DNA of 64,000 bases from Theobroma cacao (taxonomy: Eukaryota; Streptophyta; Magnoliopsida; Malvales; Malvaceae), in assembly GCF_000208745.1 (NCBI RefSeq), contig NC_030851.1, forward strand, positions 36,229,442 through 36,293,441, given 5' to 3'. Below the pieces are notes generated by a model, which saw only the letters and a list, made by a program, of their open reading frames with translations, ran no database searches and had not been told where the DNA came from. Position numbers and translations under genes: made by a program. The first letter of the stretch is position 1. Each line of letters begins with the position of its first letter. Below, piece by piece: positions 31,620 to 43,700 of this stretch.

Positions 31620-34040
31620 TTTGTACTAATTAAAGTTCTATTACTAGCCTAGATAGATTGTTCAGATTTTTTGTGTCAGAAATCCGACGGTCCAGATTTA
31701 AATACTGTGTGCCGTAAGAATGAAGCCTACCACATCAGAGTACACATCGGGCTCTCAATTTTCTTTAATTCTTTTTTTTTTTAGCTATTCCAAGTGTTTT
31801 TTAAAGATTTATGTGTTCGTGCTGTCTGTGTTGTGTTTTTTGGGGTCAGTGTTAATGCAGAGCAAGAGTCACAGTCTACGAGGAGGGTACTGTCTCATTG
31901 CTGACGTGGCGTGGTAGATTGGACTCAACGGTCATAATCCCGCAGATCTTTCATTCATTTCTTTATTTAATAATTCTCTGTTTTTTCATTTGTTTGCTTG
32001 TGTAACTGGAAAAAACCCCACCGAGGGGAGCATTGGCTAAACGGGGACAGCAACCAACATATCTTTTGCAGCTGTTTGGTTGCCGAGAAAATTCTCTTCA
32101 CAAGATATGCCATTGCCACTTGCCAGCCTACTTTGGTAATGTATAAACCCATTTATGGGAACGATCAAATGAATTATTTGAGAGATTTTCTGTTTCAACG
32201 GTGTTGCTATTTATGTGGGAGAGGCTAGAGAGAATACTTTTTCTTTTTCTTTTTTTGTTAAGAATACCATAAGAAAAAATACAAGATTGCTAGAGTCATA
32301 TTTATTTTGCTATTTAACGGTCATGTGAAACTTTTTTTATTTTATTTAATTTTAATTTTTTTTTTTTAAATATATATATATATACACTTAAGATTCAGTC
32401 AATTATTCGAATTGTCGAGTATGTATTGTAACTTTCAAATTGTTGTATGTGTTCCTTTATTATATCACCAAAGTCACACAGGCCTGGTTAAATATATAAA
32501 TTAAGAGTGTTGCTAAAAGATGTCTTAAAGATATTTTTAAAGTTAATTATAATATTATTATATTAATACATGTGATTTACAGGATAATTATAAAAGTATA
32601 AATATATAAACTCACAAATAAACATTCTTAACATAATAATGAATATTATATATATATATATATATGACAAGGCATATTAAATTTTATTAAAAAATTCAAA
32701 CATTCAAATGAAAAATATAGTTAAAACAAAAGTGAATATGTTAAAATAAAAATTTGCACTAACGTAAAAATTGTTCCATTTAGATAAAAGGTGATAATGA
32801 CAGGAAGAAAAAATAATAAATTGATGAAAGATGCAATTTTGAAATTGAATTAGAACAATAAATTAATAATGACAAAAAAATAAATCTTTTCAGAAACCAA
32901 ATAATCCATTGAGCTTACATTTATCAAATATTAATAATTACATTAAACTTCAAAATAAGCAAAACATAAAAATTCATATATCAATCATAACACAAAACTT
33001 TATTTATGGAAGAAATAATGGTGCTTTACTTATTGATGAATGAATTGAACTTTCAAAATAGAAATTTTTATTAAAAAACGGGATATGGTGTCAAAATATT
33101 AATATATGATTTCAGTAATTGATTATAATAAAGAGTTAGTAAAATCAAATAAAAAAAACAAATTAAAAGTAACTGCCAATAAAACAAATTAATATAATAA
33201 TAATAATAATAATAGTCATTAAATGTTGCATAAAACAATCCGAAAAGAAAGTAATGTAATTAATGCAAATTTTAGTATTATAATTTTTTTGTTTGAGTTA
33301 TGCTAGGCAATTATGTTTCAAGTGACAATATTATTTTTAAACTTGAATTTCAACACATTAAATAGTCGTTTATATGTTTCTTTAAGCTAACAATTAAAAA
33401 TTCTTACCTAATATCTAATTTGAATTTGTATTAAACGTGTAAAATGCACAAATGAAAATAATTAAAAGCAATAAATTTAATCTTTTAATACCAAAATTAA
33501 AATTTGACATTAATTAATAGACAACTAACAATTGTTTATAACCTAAATATGTCAGAAAAATAAGCTATCCACATACGATTTTTTTTAACCAAAAATTTTG
33601 TCTATTATATATTTATATTGGATTTATCATATTATTCTCATATTATATGTAATAATTAATAATTAATGCAATAAATTCTAATACATTGAGAAAATGTATT
33701 ACTTATAATATAGTAATTTTAAAGAGTATCTTTAGAATACTCCTTAATGAAATTTATAATTTATATAAATGAGGATTTGGATTCCAATCTTTTTATTTTG
33801 TTTTTAAATTTTTTATTTTGATATAAGGGAGTAGAATAACTTACCATTTTGGGAAACATACAACAATATCGTCATTAAACAAGACGCGTCAAATTCCATT
33901 TAAAAACTCCATATAATTAGCTAACCAATTCACACGAGGAACATGGTATCCATACTAATTAAATTCTAACAAACGATCATCAACAGTAAAGGAGGATTGT
34001 TATAAATTTAGTGAAATGTGATTAAAAAATAACAATTAAA
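31620..34040. other. AT-rich intergenic DNA, no gene recognised
   Basis: Contains TA microsatellites near 32366-32386 and 32647-32667 and an AAT microsatellite near 33196-33212. ORFs are short and without motifs. The first 300 bases are the probable promoter of the minus-strand glucanase gene. Confidence 0.6.
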
Positions 34041-34480
34041 GTATCCAAATAGTTTATGTATCCATACATTTTTATCAATTTAATCTCTATATTTAAAATT
34101 TTATCAATTTAATTTTTTAATTTTAAAAATTAAAACAATTTAGTTTCTCTTCTAACATCATCAATTTTATCGTTAAAAGTGATAACATTAGCACTGATGT
34201 AGTGTTGGCATGACACATTTGTTGAGGTTATAGAGCCATATGGTAGTAATGATGACGTGACACTCTCATGTGGATTTGACATAGTAATGTAGTAGTGCCA
34301 TGTGATAATACTAACGTGGCAAATTAAGAATTTTTTTTTTAAATATTTGTACCACGTTATAAGAATTAAATTAAACAAAAATGTATAGTATATATACTAA
34401 ATTAAACAAAATTAAGGTATTTGGAGACTAAATTGAAAAAAATTAAAAAATATAAATTTTTAAGTAAATGATATATATCC
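34041..34480 (-). repeat. 0.45-kb repeat, left arm of an inverted pair
   Basis: Its reverse complement aligns along the full length with 35722-36183: both run through ATCATTTACTTAAA, TTTAATTC(T/C)TATAACGTG, a core of alternating CCACGTTA/CATGTGGCA-like steps, AACGATAAAATTGA(A)TGATGTTAGAA, and AGA(C/T)TAAATTGA(C/T)AAAAAT. The small ORF at 34130-34378 is a translation of this repeat. Confidence 0.85.
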
Positions 34481-35721
34481 TTATTAATAAGCCAAATGTT
34501 TAAATATAAAAAATTTATAATGTTAAAAATATATATAACTATTTCCTTACTTGATTATTTGATTCCATATATTAATTTATCTTTGTTGCAAAAATTAAAT
34601 TTAAATTCTCATTCTATAAAACAAATTCAATATTTTATACAGTTATTTTTATAAATATCATGATTAAAATCATTATCACTTTTTTTAATTTGATATTATT
34701 TTTAATGAGATTATTTCATAATCCATTAATAAAAGGAAGCAAAAAGATTTAATTGCCTTTTTTAATATATGTATGAAACCAGAGTAAGCCCATTAAATAC
34801 TTTAAAGTCAAAATAATTTGCCAAGAAATCATATCATTTAACATTGTGATTTTGAGTACTTAAAAAAATATTTCTTGCCTTCTAATTATTTTGTTTACCT
34901 TATAATTAAATTTAAATTAGTAATGCCAAAAGCCAAAAGCTTGATTCTAGCTATGATTTCAATTTGACAATTAACAAAAAATCACAAAAATTTGATTGAG
35001 ATTGGAGACCAAAGAGACCACAAAATTCATTAAACCCACAAATTAACCTTATAAATAATTTTTTTATTTTTTAATGTTACCTGTATAAAAAAAAAACCTT
35101 ATAAATATTTTTCTTCAATCACCAAACCCTACAAAAAAAACATATTTATTATTTTTTTTCTAAATTAACATTATCATTCTAACATTTTTTGTATATGTTT
35201 TGATCAAGGGTCATAAAAGATGAGCTTAGTTTGTATTTCAAAAGCTAACAATGGTTCAGAATAATCTAATAAGATCCACAATGAGTAAACTCCATAAATT
35301 AAATTAATAATTCTTTCTTGACTAAAAATATGTAATTGTTAATAATAAATGATTGATGATGGACCGTCAGTGGTCCATTACGGAAGGTTGCGGCCTTTAA
35401 TTAAAATGTTTCCCTAACATTGACTCCAACTTCTTTGGCATTTTGATGGAAGATTAAGAAAATGCCAATAGGTCTACAATTACGCCAACATTTCAAACTT
35501 CATGATTTTAGTGTAATAGAATCTTGAATAATATAAACATAAGTTTATAAAATATTGAAATATGTTTTTTATAAAAAAGAAATTCAAACTTAATTTTTAT
35601 AAAGAAAATAAATTAATAAACATATAATGAAATCAAATAATCAAAAAGAAAATATTATATATATATATATTTTTTAACACCATAAATCTTTTACACATAA
35701 ACATTTGATTTAATATTAAGT

Positions 35722-36183
35722 ATATGTATCATTTACTTAAAGATTTGTAATTTTTAAATATTTTTTTAATTTAATATCTAAACATCTCAATTTTATTCAA
35801 TTTAATCCTTATATTATATATTTTTATTCAATTTAATTCCTATAACGTGATATAGATTTTTTTTAGAAAATTTTTTCTCGATTTACCAGTCAGTATTACC
35901 ATATGAGGCTATCACGTTATCATGTTAGTGTCATATGACACTGCCACATTATCATGTCAATTCCACGTAACACTACTATGTCATCATGTAGTGTCATGTG
36001 GCATTATCACATTAGTAAATTTGTCACATTAGCGTTGCATCCGTGTTGATGTCAACACCTCTAACGGTAAAATTGAATGATGTTAGAAAAGGAATTAAAT
36101 TGTTATAATTTTTAAAATCGAGTGGCTAAATTAACCAAACTTTGAATATAGAGACTAAATTGACAAAAATAAATGCTTTGACC
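35722..36183 (+). repeat. 0.45-kb repeat, right arm of an inverted pair
   Basis: Partner of 34041-34480 in opposite orientation, separated from it by 1.24 kb of AT-rich sequence. The core repeats short ATCACGTTATCATGTTAGTG and CATGTGGCATTATCAC modules. It looks like a dispersed non-autonomous element, but neither terminal repeats nor a target duplication could be fixed. Confidence 0.85.
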
Positions 36184-36495
36184 AAAAAATAATACAAACA
36201 TAACTTTTTTTCTCATTTCTTTTTTCCTTTCAGTCTAAATTGAGGAAAAATTATAATTTGTAAATAAGCTATAATATTTATTAAAATAATCAATAAAAAA
36301 ATTCAAGCAAATTGAAAAATATAAATTATTTTAAATTTAATTTTTTTAATCAAAATTTTCAAGTTTTAGAAATCAATTTTATTTAAGTTATTTTAGACTC
36401 AAGTTATTCATGTTGATATCTTTTAAAATCATATTGAATTCAAGCAAGTATTAAAGTCAAGTCAAATTTTTTATTTTTAATCAACTTAAATAATA

Positions 36496-37107
36496 GGTAA
36501 AATATTCCAACGCCTTTAACTTTTAATCATAATAGCACGTGGATCAATTAATTTTTAAAATAGACATTTCGTCCCAATCGTTTAAATGACGTTAATATTT
36601 AAACATAAAATGTCTAAAATATAATTTTTTTTTTCACTTTTTTTCTTTTTCTCAAGTCTACCGGTGGACACTAACTAACCACTCCATAGTCGAATCTAAT
36701 TGTGAAATGTTAAATTCCGTCAGATTCTGTCGAATTTTCCCAAAAGAGCACTAGATCTGGTGCTCTTCAAGCCATGGGAGCACTAGATTGGCTCCCCCTA
36801 CTAAGAGGTAGTTGACTAGTGATGGGAGTGCCGCCGACCTTTAAGAGAAAAAAATAAGAGAGAAAATAATTTTTTAATAAGAAAAAATTTTAAAAATAAA
36901 AATAAAAATTTATATATTGTGTAATTTTTAAAATTAATGAAGGGTAAAAATATTATTATATTAGCAAATTAACGAAAATATCAACAAAATCCTAACGACT
37001 AGATTTACGTATATAACGAAAAATAATTTTTGGGATGAACTATTTATTTTTCATATTAATAAACATGTGTGAAATTTTCGTTAAAATTTGGTGTCAGTAT
37101 TTTACCC
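36496..37107 (+). mobile_element. 612-bp TIR element (MITE-like), family member 1
   Basis: Ends are GGTAAAATATT and, inverted, GGGTAAAATACT, each bordered by TA (36494-36495 and 37108-37109), the target site of Tc1/mariner-type elements. Inverted similarity continues inward (TTTCGTCCCAA...CGTTA at the left, GTTCATCCCAA...CGTTA at the right). A GC-rich core (about 36740-36845) contains GAGCAC...GTGCTC and repeated GGGAGCACTAGAT/GGGAGTGC. There is no transposase ORF. Confidence 0.65.
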
Positions 37108-37768
37108 TAATTAATATCATATTTTGCCAACTTTTCACACATTTCATATTTTGACATTTCATATGATAAAAGTGATTTATTTAAAAAATTTATTAGCTTA
37201 ATAAATATTGATAAAATTAAATAATATTCAACTTTACATCTAATATTTTTAATGATCATTTTCTCTCTCACCAATCATACCTTACCACCAACTTTACATG
37301 CTTAATTTAATCAATTTCATCCTTATAATTTTAAATTTTATGGTATCAAAATTTTTAATCTCACCGTCACCAATTTCAGTAAATTAAAAAAAAAAAATCC
37401 CTCAAAGATTTAAACTATAAACTGAAGGAAAAAAAAAAAAAAAGACTCAAGTGACTCCTCTAGCGATTGGTGTTTTAGTTTTCAATTTTTCCCTGGCTAA
37501 AATTTTCAATTTTCTTCATCCTTAATACTGAATTTAAAAAAAAAAAAGGACCAAAATGAACCGTACCCGACCCGACTCCTCTACCGTATTGATTGGTGTC
37601 TTAGTTTGACGTGGAGCACCCTCCACTTCCCTGTCTCGTCATCGACCGTTCTACGAGTGAATCAGTTGGTCTCACACAGACGATATATTAATACTACCAG
37701 AGTTTCAAAAACCTAGCTTCCGAAAATGAATTGAAAATAGAAAAAAAAAAAAAAACGAAAAGGAAAAC

Positions 37769-40700
37769 ATGGATCAAACCCCGAGATCAGTGGCAGCTGC
37801 TGCAAATTCCCGGGCCTACCAGTTCCACCCTGCCCGAGCTGCCATTACCGATCTCTTCAATCTCTATCTAGGAGTAATAATTCTTTTTCTTTTTTTTTCC
37901 TCTTTAAATTTCTCCAATAAAACGTAGTAGTAATTTTTTTTTCAATTTGGTTTGCAGAGAAGTAGCCACCAAAAAGCTGATGATTCTATTCGAGAACTGC
38001 CGTAAGTCTCGTTTTTTAATTTTGATGTAGGTTTAATCGATTGTTTATAATAATTAACTTAAAATTCAGGAACAAAACCCAAAAGCGTGTGCTAGCTCTT
38101 AACAGAGAGCTTCCTCCTCGAAACGAGCAGTTCCTGTTAGATTTTGAGCAACTTCAGACTCAGTTTGGTGTAAGTTTTCCCCATTGTTTTAGCATCAAAT
38201 GTCTCTTTTTCCTTTTGTTTTTTAGTTTTTGCTGCTGTTTTATTTGAGCTCCGCCTGGTTATTACTTTCTCTACTTGCTGTAGAGCAAAAGCAGATGATG
38301 AAAAGCAAAATTAACAAAAGAGAAAAATGTGATGCAATTATAACATAATTAATCTAAAGAAAAGTAAAATCATGCATTTCTATTTTACTTTAAAGATATT
38401 GTTTGCATTTCTATCTGAATGTAAAAACGAAAAGCTAGTAGTAGTGGTAACAAGCAAATGGTACCTCAATTACTCTGTGACCATGAATTTTTAAATATTG
38501 ATGATTCTCAACTATACTTTTATTTGTTGATGCTGTGCCATTCTTGTCAGGATCAAGATCAGTTGCGGTCTGTGACAGAATCTGTTCTAATATCTTTGGT
38601 TATTCAGTGTTGTAGTCATGCACCACGGGCAGAGTTTCTTCTTTTTGCTTTACGTAGCTTGTGCAATATAGGCTACATCAATTGGGATACCCTTTTGCCA
38701 GCACTTCTTTCTTCAGTTTCCTCTGCAGAAGTGCCAGCAGGTCAAGGGAGTCAGGGAGTGCCTTCTGTATCGACAACAAGTTTATCACAGTCTGGGATGA
38801 TGCCATCTACTAGCGTAATCACTAATACTTCTAGCTTTCAGTCCTCTAATCCTGTCTCTACGTTAACTTCAGTTCATGGTATTGGGTCTCCAGCCCAATC
38901 TACAATTGAACCATTACCTGGTGCAACTTTATCCCCTGTAAAATCATCTGATATTTCCAGCAATGGTCAACCGTCTACAACTAGAATGAATTCATCTATA
39001 AGAGATAATGCTATAAGCAGTTTACGTCAGCTATGTTGCAAGATCATTTTAACTGGGCTTGAATGTAGTTTGAAACCAGTGACTCAAGCTGAAATTTTCT
39101 GCCATATGCTGAATTGGCTGGTTAATTGGGATCAAAGACAACAGGGGAGTGAGGAATGTGATGGAAAGACCTGGAGACCAGACAAGGCTCTAATTGAATG
39201 GCTACACAGTTGTTTGGATGTAATTTGGCTGTTGGTTGAGGAAGATAAATGCCGAGTGCCGTTTTATGAATTACTTCGAAGTGGATTGCAGTTTATAGAA
39301 AACATCCCAGATGATGAAGCATTGTTTACACTTATCTTGGAAATCCATAGGAGGAGAGATATGATGGCTGTGCATATGCAAATGTTAGACCAACACCTTC
39401 ATTGCCCCACATTTGGAACTCATCGGATTTTGTCGCAGACAACTCCCAATGTTTCTGTTGAAGCTGTGGCAAACTTGCGGTATTCACCAATTACATATCC
39501 AAGTGTGCTTGGAGAACCACTGCATGGAGAGGTGATGACCGTTCCAAATGCTCATTAATTTCTAAAATATGGTATATGTTCATTAAACTTGGGATGGTAT
39601 CAAGTTTCCTTTTTTGGTAGTGTATTGAAGGGATATTAGTTTATATAATTCTTTGTTATGTAATAGTGTGATTCAATGTTATGTCTTGGAGATTCTTTCC
39701 AGAGAAATGGCTTTTTATTCTACATATAAAATGAAGAACGTCAATGATGGCCAATGGTGTGTTATTCGAAGGAAACATGCTTTTCTGACTGTGATGGTAT
39801 GATTTTATAGAGCCTTAAGTCATTCCGCCTATTGACCTATTGCTTTAGCAATCTTGGGCTTTGCCTGCCCTTTGGTAAATTCTGACTCAGCCCAGGAAAG
39901 TGCTGCCAACAGCAGAAAGGAGGGGGTTCCATGTAACTGCTGTGTCTGCTCTCTTCTTAGTCAACAGGCAGCAGGATAAGCATAAAGGAGAGAATCTGCT
40001 TCAGATAACCCTACCTTTATGACGCAGCCTGTGCAGGTGGCCCAGAGCCAACCTTTTGGATACAGTATACTAGTGGAGAATAGAGTCAGTGGGGAGGGAG
40101 AGGAGAGAATAAAAAATCTGGGCAAACCTTTGTTCCTCATCATATTTTTGTTATCAATATTTAGAATTTCTCTATGTAGTTTTGAGTAATGCCATTTCAG
40201 ATCTATATCATCATATATCTCAAGGAGGTCTGACATCTGGTGTTTAATGAACCCTTTCTTAAGGAATCAATTGGGATTCTTATTTCTACTTATTGGCATT
40301 TTCGAAAGGATTAGTTGTGATTTCTGATTAAGTACGGTTGAACCTTTGGAGGTCATAGGTTTTGTTTGATGTTATTTTTCCTATTGCATTTTTCGGTAAA
40401 GCTTCTGGAAGTTAACTGATTTAATCCTTTTCGTTGGTTTCTCTTGGTGTCTGCTTGCCTAATGACTGTATATACTTTATCCTTCTTTTTTTATGCATCA
40501 TTCTTAAATGTTAACTAGTGAGTGTCTTTATCTTGCTGAAGATTAAATGTTAAAATGTGTCATTTCAGTCTCGAGTTTGATTCATGCTGAATCTCTACCA
40601 CACAATGGGGAGAGGCTGTCAATTTTTCCAGTACTTTCTGTTTACTTCTCTTTGGTAAATTCAGCTTCCAGTCGAAAATTGTTTTTGTTTGCATGTTTTG

Positions 40701-43700
40701 CTTATCACAGTTTTGTGGCAATCCAAGAATATATTTATCTGTGAATATAATTATGTTATGTATGTGTGCCTACATATGTATATATAAGCTTTATGTTCTT
40801 TTTCTTTATTTATGACTTGTTATATGTAAATGTGTTTTCTGTGTATGAGGTAGGGACAGAAGGGAACGGAAGTATGTGTATGCACACACACACATATATT
40901 GGGTTACAGGGACTAAGTGCGATCAGATTGATTTCTTTTAATTGGGAAAAAGAGTGGGTGGGGGGGGGGGGGGGGTGGGTGATGGTGGTAGGGGTTGTAA
41001 GAACACATATTGGGTTGGCATTTACTAAGTTTGTATTGATAGTTTCTTTTATTTGTGTAGGATCTTGCAGCTTCTATCCAGAGGGGTAGTTTGGACTGGG
41101 AGAGAGCTTTGCGTTGTATAAGGCATGCTATTCGTTCTACTCCTTCTCCTGATTGGTGGAAGCGTGTGCTTGTTGTGGCACCTTGCTATCGAGGTTCTGC
41201 TCAAGTGCCTACTCCTGGTGCTGTTTTTACCTCTGATATGATTTGTGAGGCAACAATTGATAGAATTATTGAGCTTTTGAAGTTGACAAATTCAGGCAAT
41301 AAATTCTTCCTTTGTTCTCTTGATATTTTCAATGTAAAAAGAGTGAATAATCAGTAGCTTTTCATTACTAATTCTGTTTTAGAACTCTTTAATGAGTTAT
41401 AATGCATCTGTTGATGCTACATATCTTTCGAATTTTATTATTTTGGAAGTGCCAGATCTTCAAAATAGCAGCGGGAATATGAAGGAATTGACTTTTTAGA
41501 TATTCCCGAATTTCTCACACTTTACTGGTTTTTAAAATTCTTTAATTGCAGAAATAAATTGCTGGCAGGAGTGGCTTGTCTTCTCAGATATATTCTTCTT
41601 TCTTATGAAAAGTGGTTGTATCGATTTTGTTGATTTTGTCGATAAGCTGGGCTCACGCCTTACAGAGAGTGATCACCATATACTTCGGACAAATCATGTG
41701 ACCTGGCTTCTTGCCCAAATCATTCGGGTGGAGCATGTCATGGCTGCTTTGAATAATGATTCCAGAAAGGTTGTTTCTAAATGGAAAAATTGGTTGCGTT
41801 TCTTCTATTCAGTTTGATTCACCTTGATGAATTTTTTGGTCTTGTTCAAACGCACAATGAGGGAATGTTTTTATTAGGGGACACTTAGTCATAATCTCAT
41901 GAAATATGTGTATCTGTCATCCTAAGAATTATGATTCTCTGCATTGATTACTTGTCAGTGATTGAATAAGTTATATGAACAAATTTGCTTCAACTTAGGC
42001 CTTGCAATTCTGCTGGTAGGTGGAGACGACAAAAAAGATTCTATCATTTCATAGAGAAGATAGGAGCTCTGATCCTAATAATCCCCAAAGCATCCTGCTT
42101 GATTTTATTAGCAGTTGTCAAAACTTACGCATTTGGTCGTTGAATACAACCAGAGAATATCTGAATAATGAACAGTTGCAGAAAGGGAAGCAAATAGATG
42201 AATGGTGGAGACAAGTGAGCAAAGGTACATATGATGCACATGGTATTATAGAGTTGAATAAATTTAATATGCATCTTTTGTAGCTGGTGACTGTCCTGCA
42301 TACAGTGTTGATTGCTTTGTATTTCTTGTTCACTGTTACAACCCACTAATCATAACATGGTCACATTACATTGACATGTCAGATCTTCTGAGTGTGCCTG
42401 TAAAATTCATCAAGACCTGCTTCATACTGTTTGAATAGACCCTAAAATATAGGACATCTTTTACAGTTTTAGCATGTTCTGTTTTATTTTAGGGGAACGC
42501 ATGATGGATTACATGAATATGGATGATAGATCAATTGGGATGTTTTGGGTTGTGTCCTACACCATGGCACAGCCAGCTGCTGAAACAGTTATGAATTGGT
42601 TATCTTCTGGTGGAGCTACAGAGTTGTTATCGGCTGCAACTGTACAGCCCAATGAGAGATTAATGGTGATGCAGGAAGTTAGTCCATTGCCGATATCACT
42701 GCTATCTGGCTTTTCAATGAATCTTTGTTTGAAGTTGGTCTTGCAATTGGAAGAATCTTTATTCATTGGGCAGGTATGATTTGATGTTTCTGGCCTGTAT
42801 AGAACTTGTGCATGGAATAAATTTTTTACATCTTTATGTCTGTTTATGGAAGTTAATGAGAGGGGAAGGGGATTTCTATCGTGCCAATGTAAAGTTGGTT
42901 TCAAGTGGACTTTCTCTTCACTAGGATGACAAACTGGTTGAGGATTTTTTCAATGAACCTACTTTCTTGCCTCCGGCCTCACCGCTTTCTCATTTTATTA
43001 AGTTGAGTTGTGTGTTAGTGCTAGATGATTTTCATCTTAAGTGTTCTTGCTGTGAAATTTCTACCAGCTCTAAGCTAAACCTTAGATGTTGCAGGGTGCA
43101 CTACTGTACGTAACTAATTCAGTGAATGTGAAGTAGATATATTGATGGTTAAATGCGTTCTTGTTTTTGTTTCCACATGCAAGTATGACATTGGCCTCTT
43201 AGGCTGAATGGTCTTTATAACCCAAGATTCTGATAGTGGAAGACTAAAGAGACATGGGCTGAAACTATTAAGATGGACCTTGCTTAACTGATCCAACTTA
43301 GGATGTGATCCTAAATAAAATGGTGTGATCTAATTCTTGTAGTTGATCTTTGTTGTAGGCTTAATGATCTCTATCAGGTCTTGTACTGTTGGATCGCTAC
43401 TGGTTTTGGAACAGTTTTTTTATTATTGATATTGATGCTCTGATGCAGGTTGTTCCTAGTATTGCTATGGTTGAAACATACACCAGATTGCTGCTCATTG
43501 CACCTCATTCATTATTTCGTTCACACTTTAGTGTAATTTCCTTTCCCTTCCAAAGTTACTAGTTCTTTTATTTTGTGAAAAACACAAGTCTAGGCAGAAT
43601 GTTAGAAGAGATGTCTATAAGTAGAGAAATATTATTTTTGTCATTCAGTTTTCTTTAGATCTGTGGTATAAAATTTGTTGTTCACCTGAATGTTATTTTC

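Noticed and set aside
40766..41357. ORFs spanning the 3' end of MED23 intron 4
   Set aside because: The coding part starts only at the acceptor at 41060; the upstream part is intron read-through over the G-tract and microsatellites.
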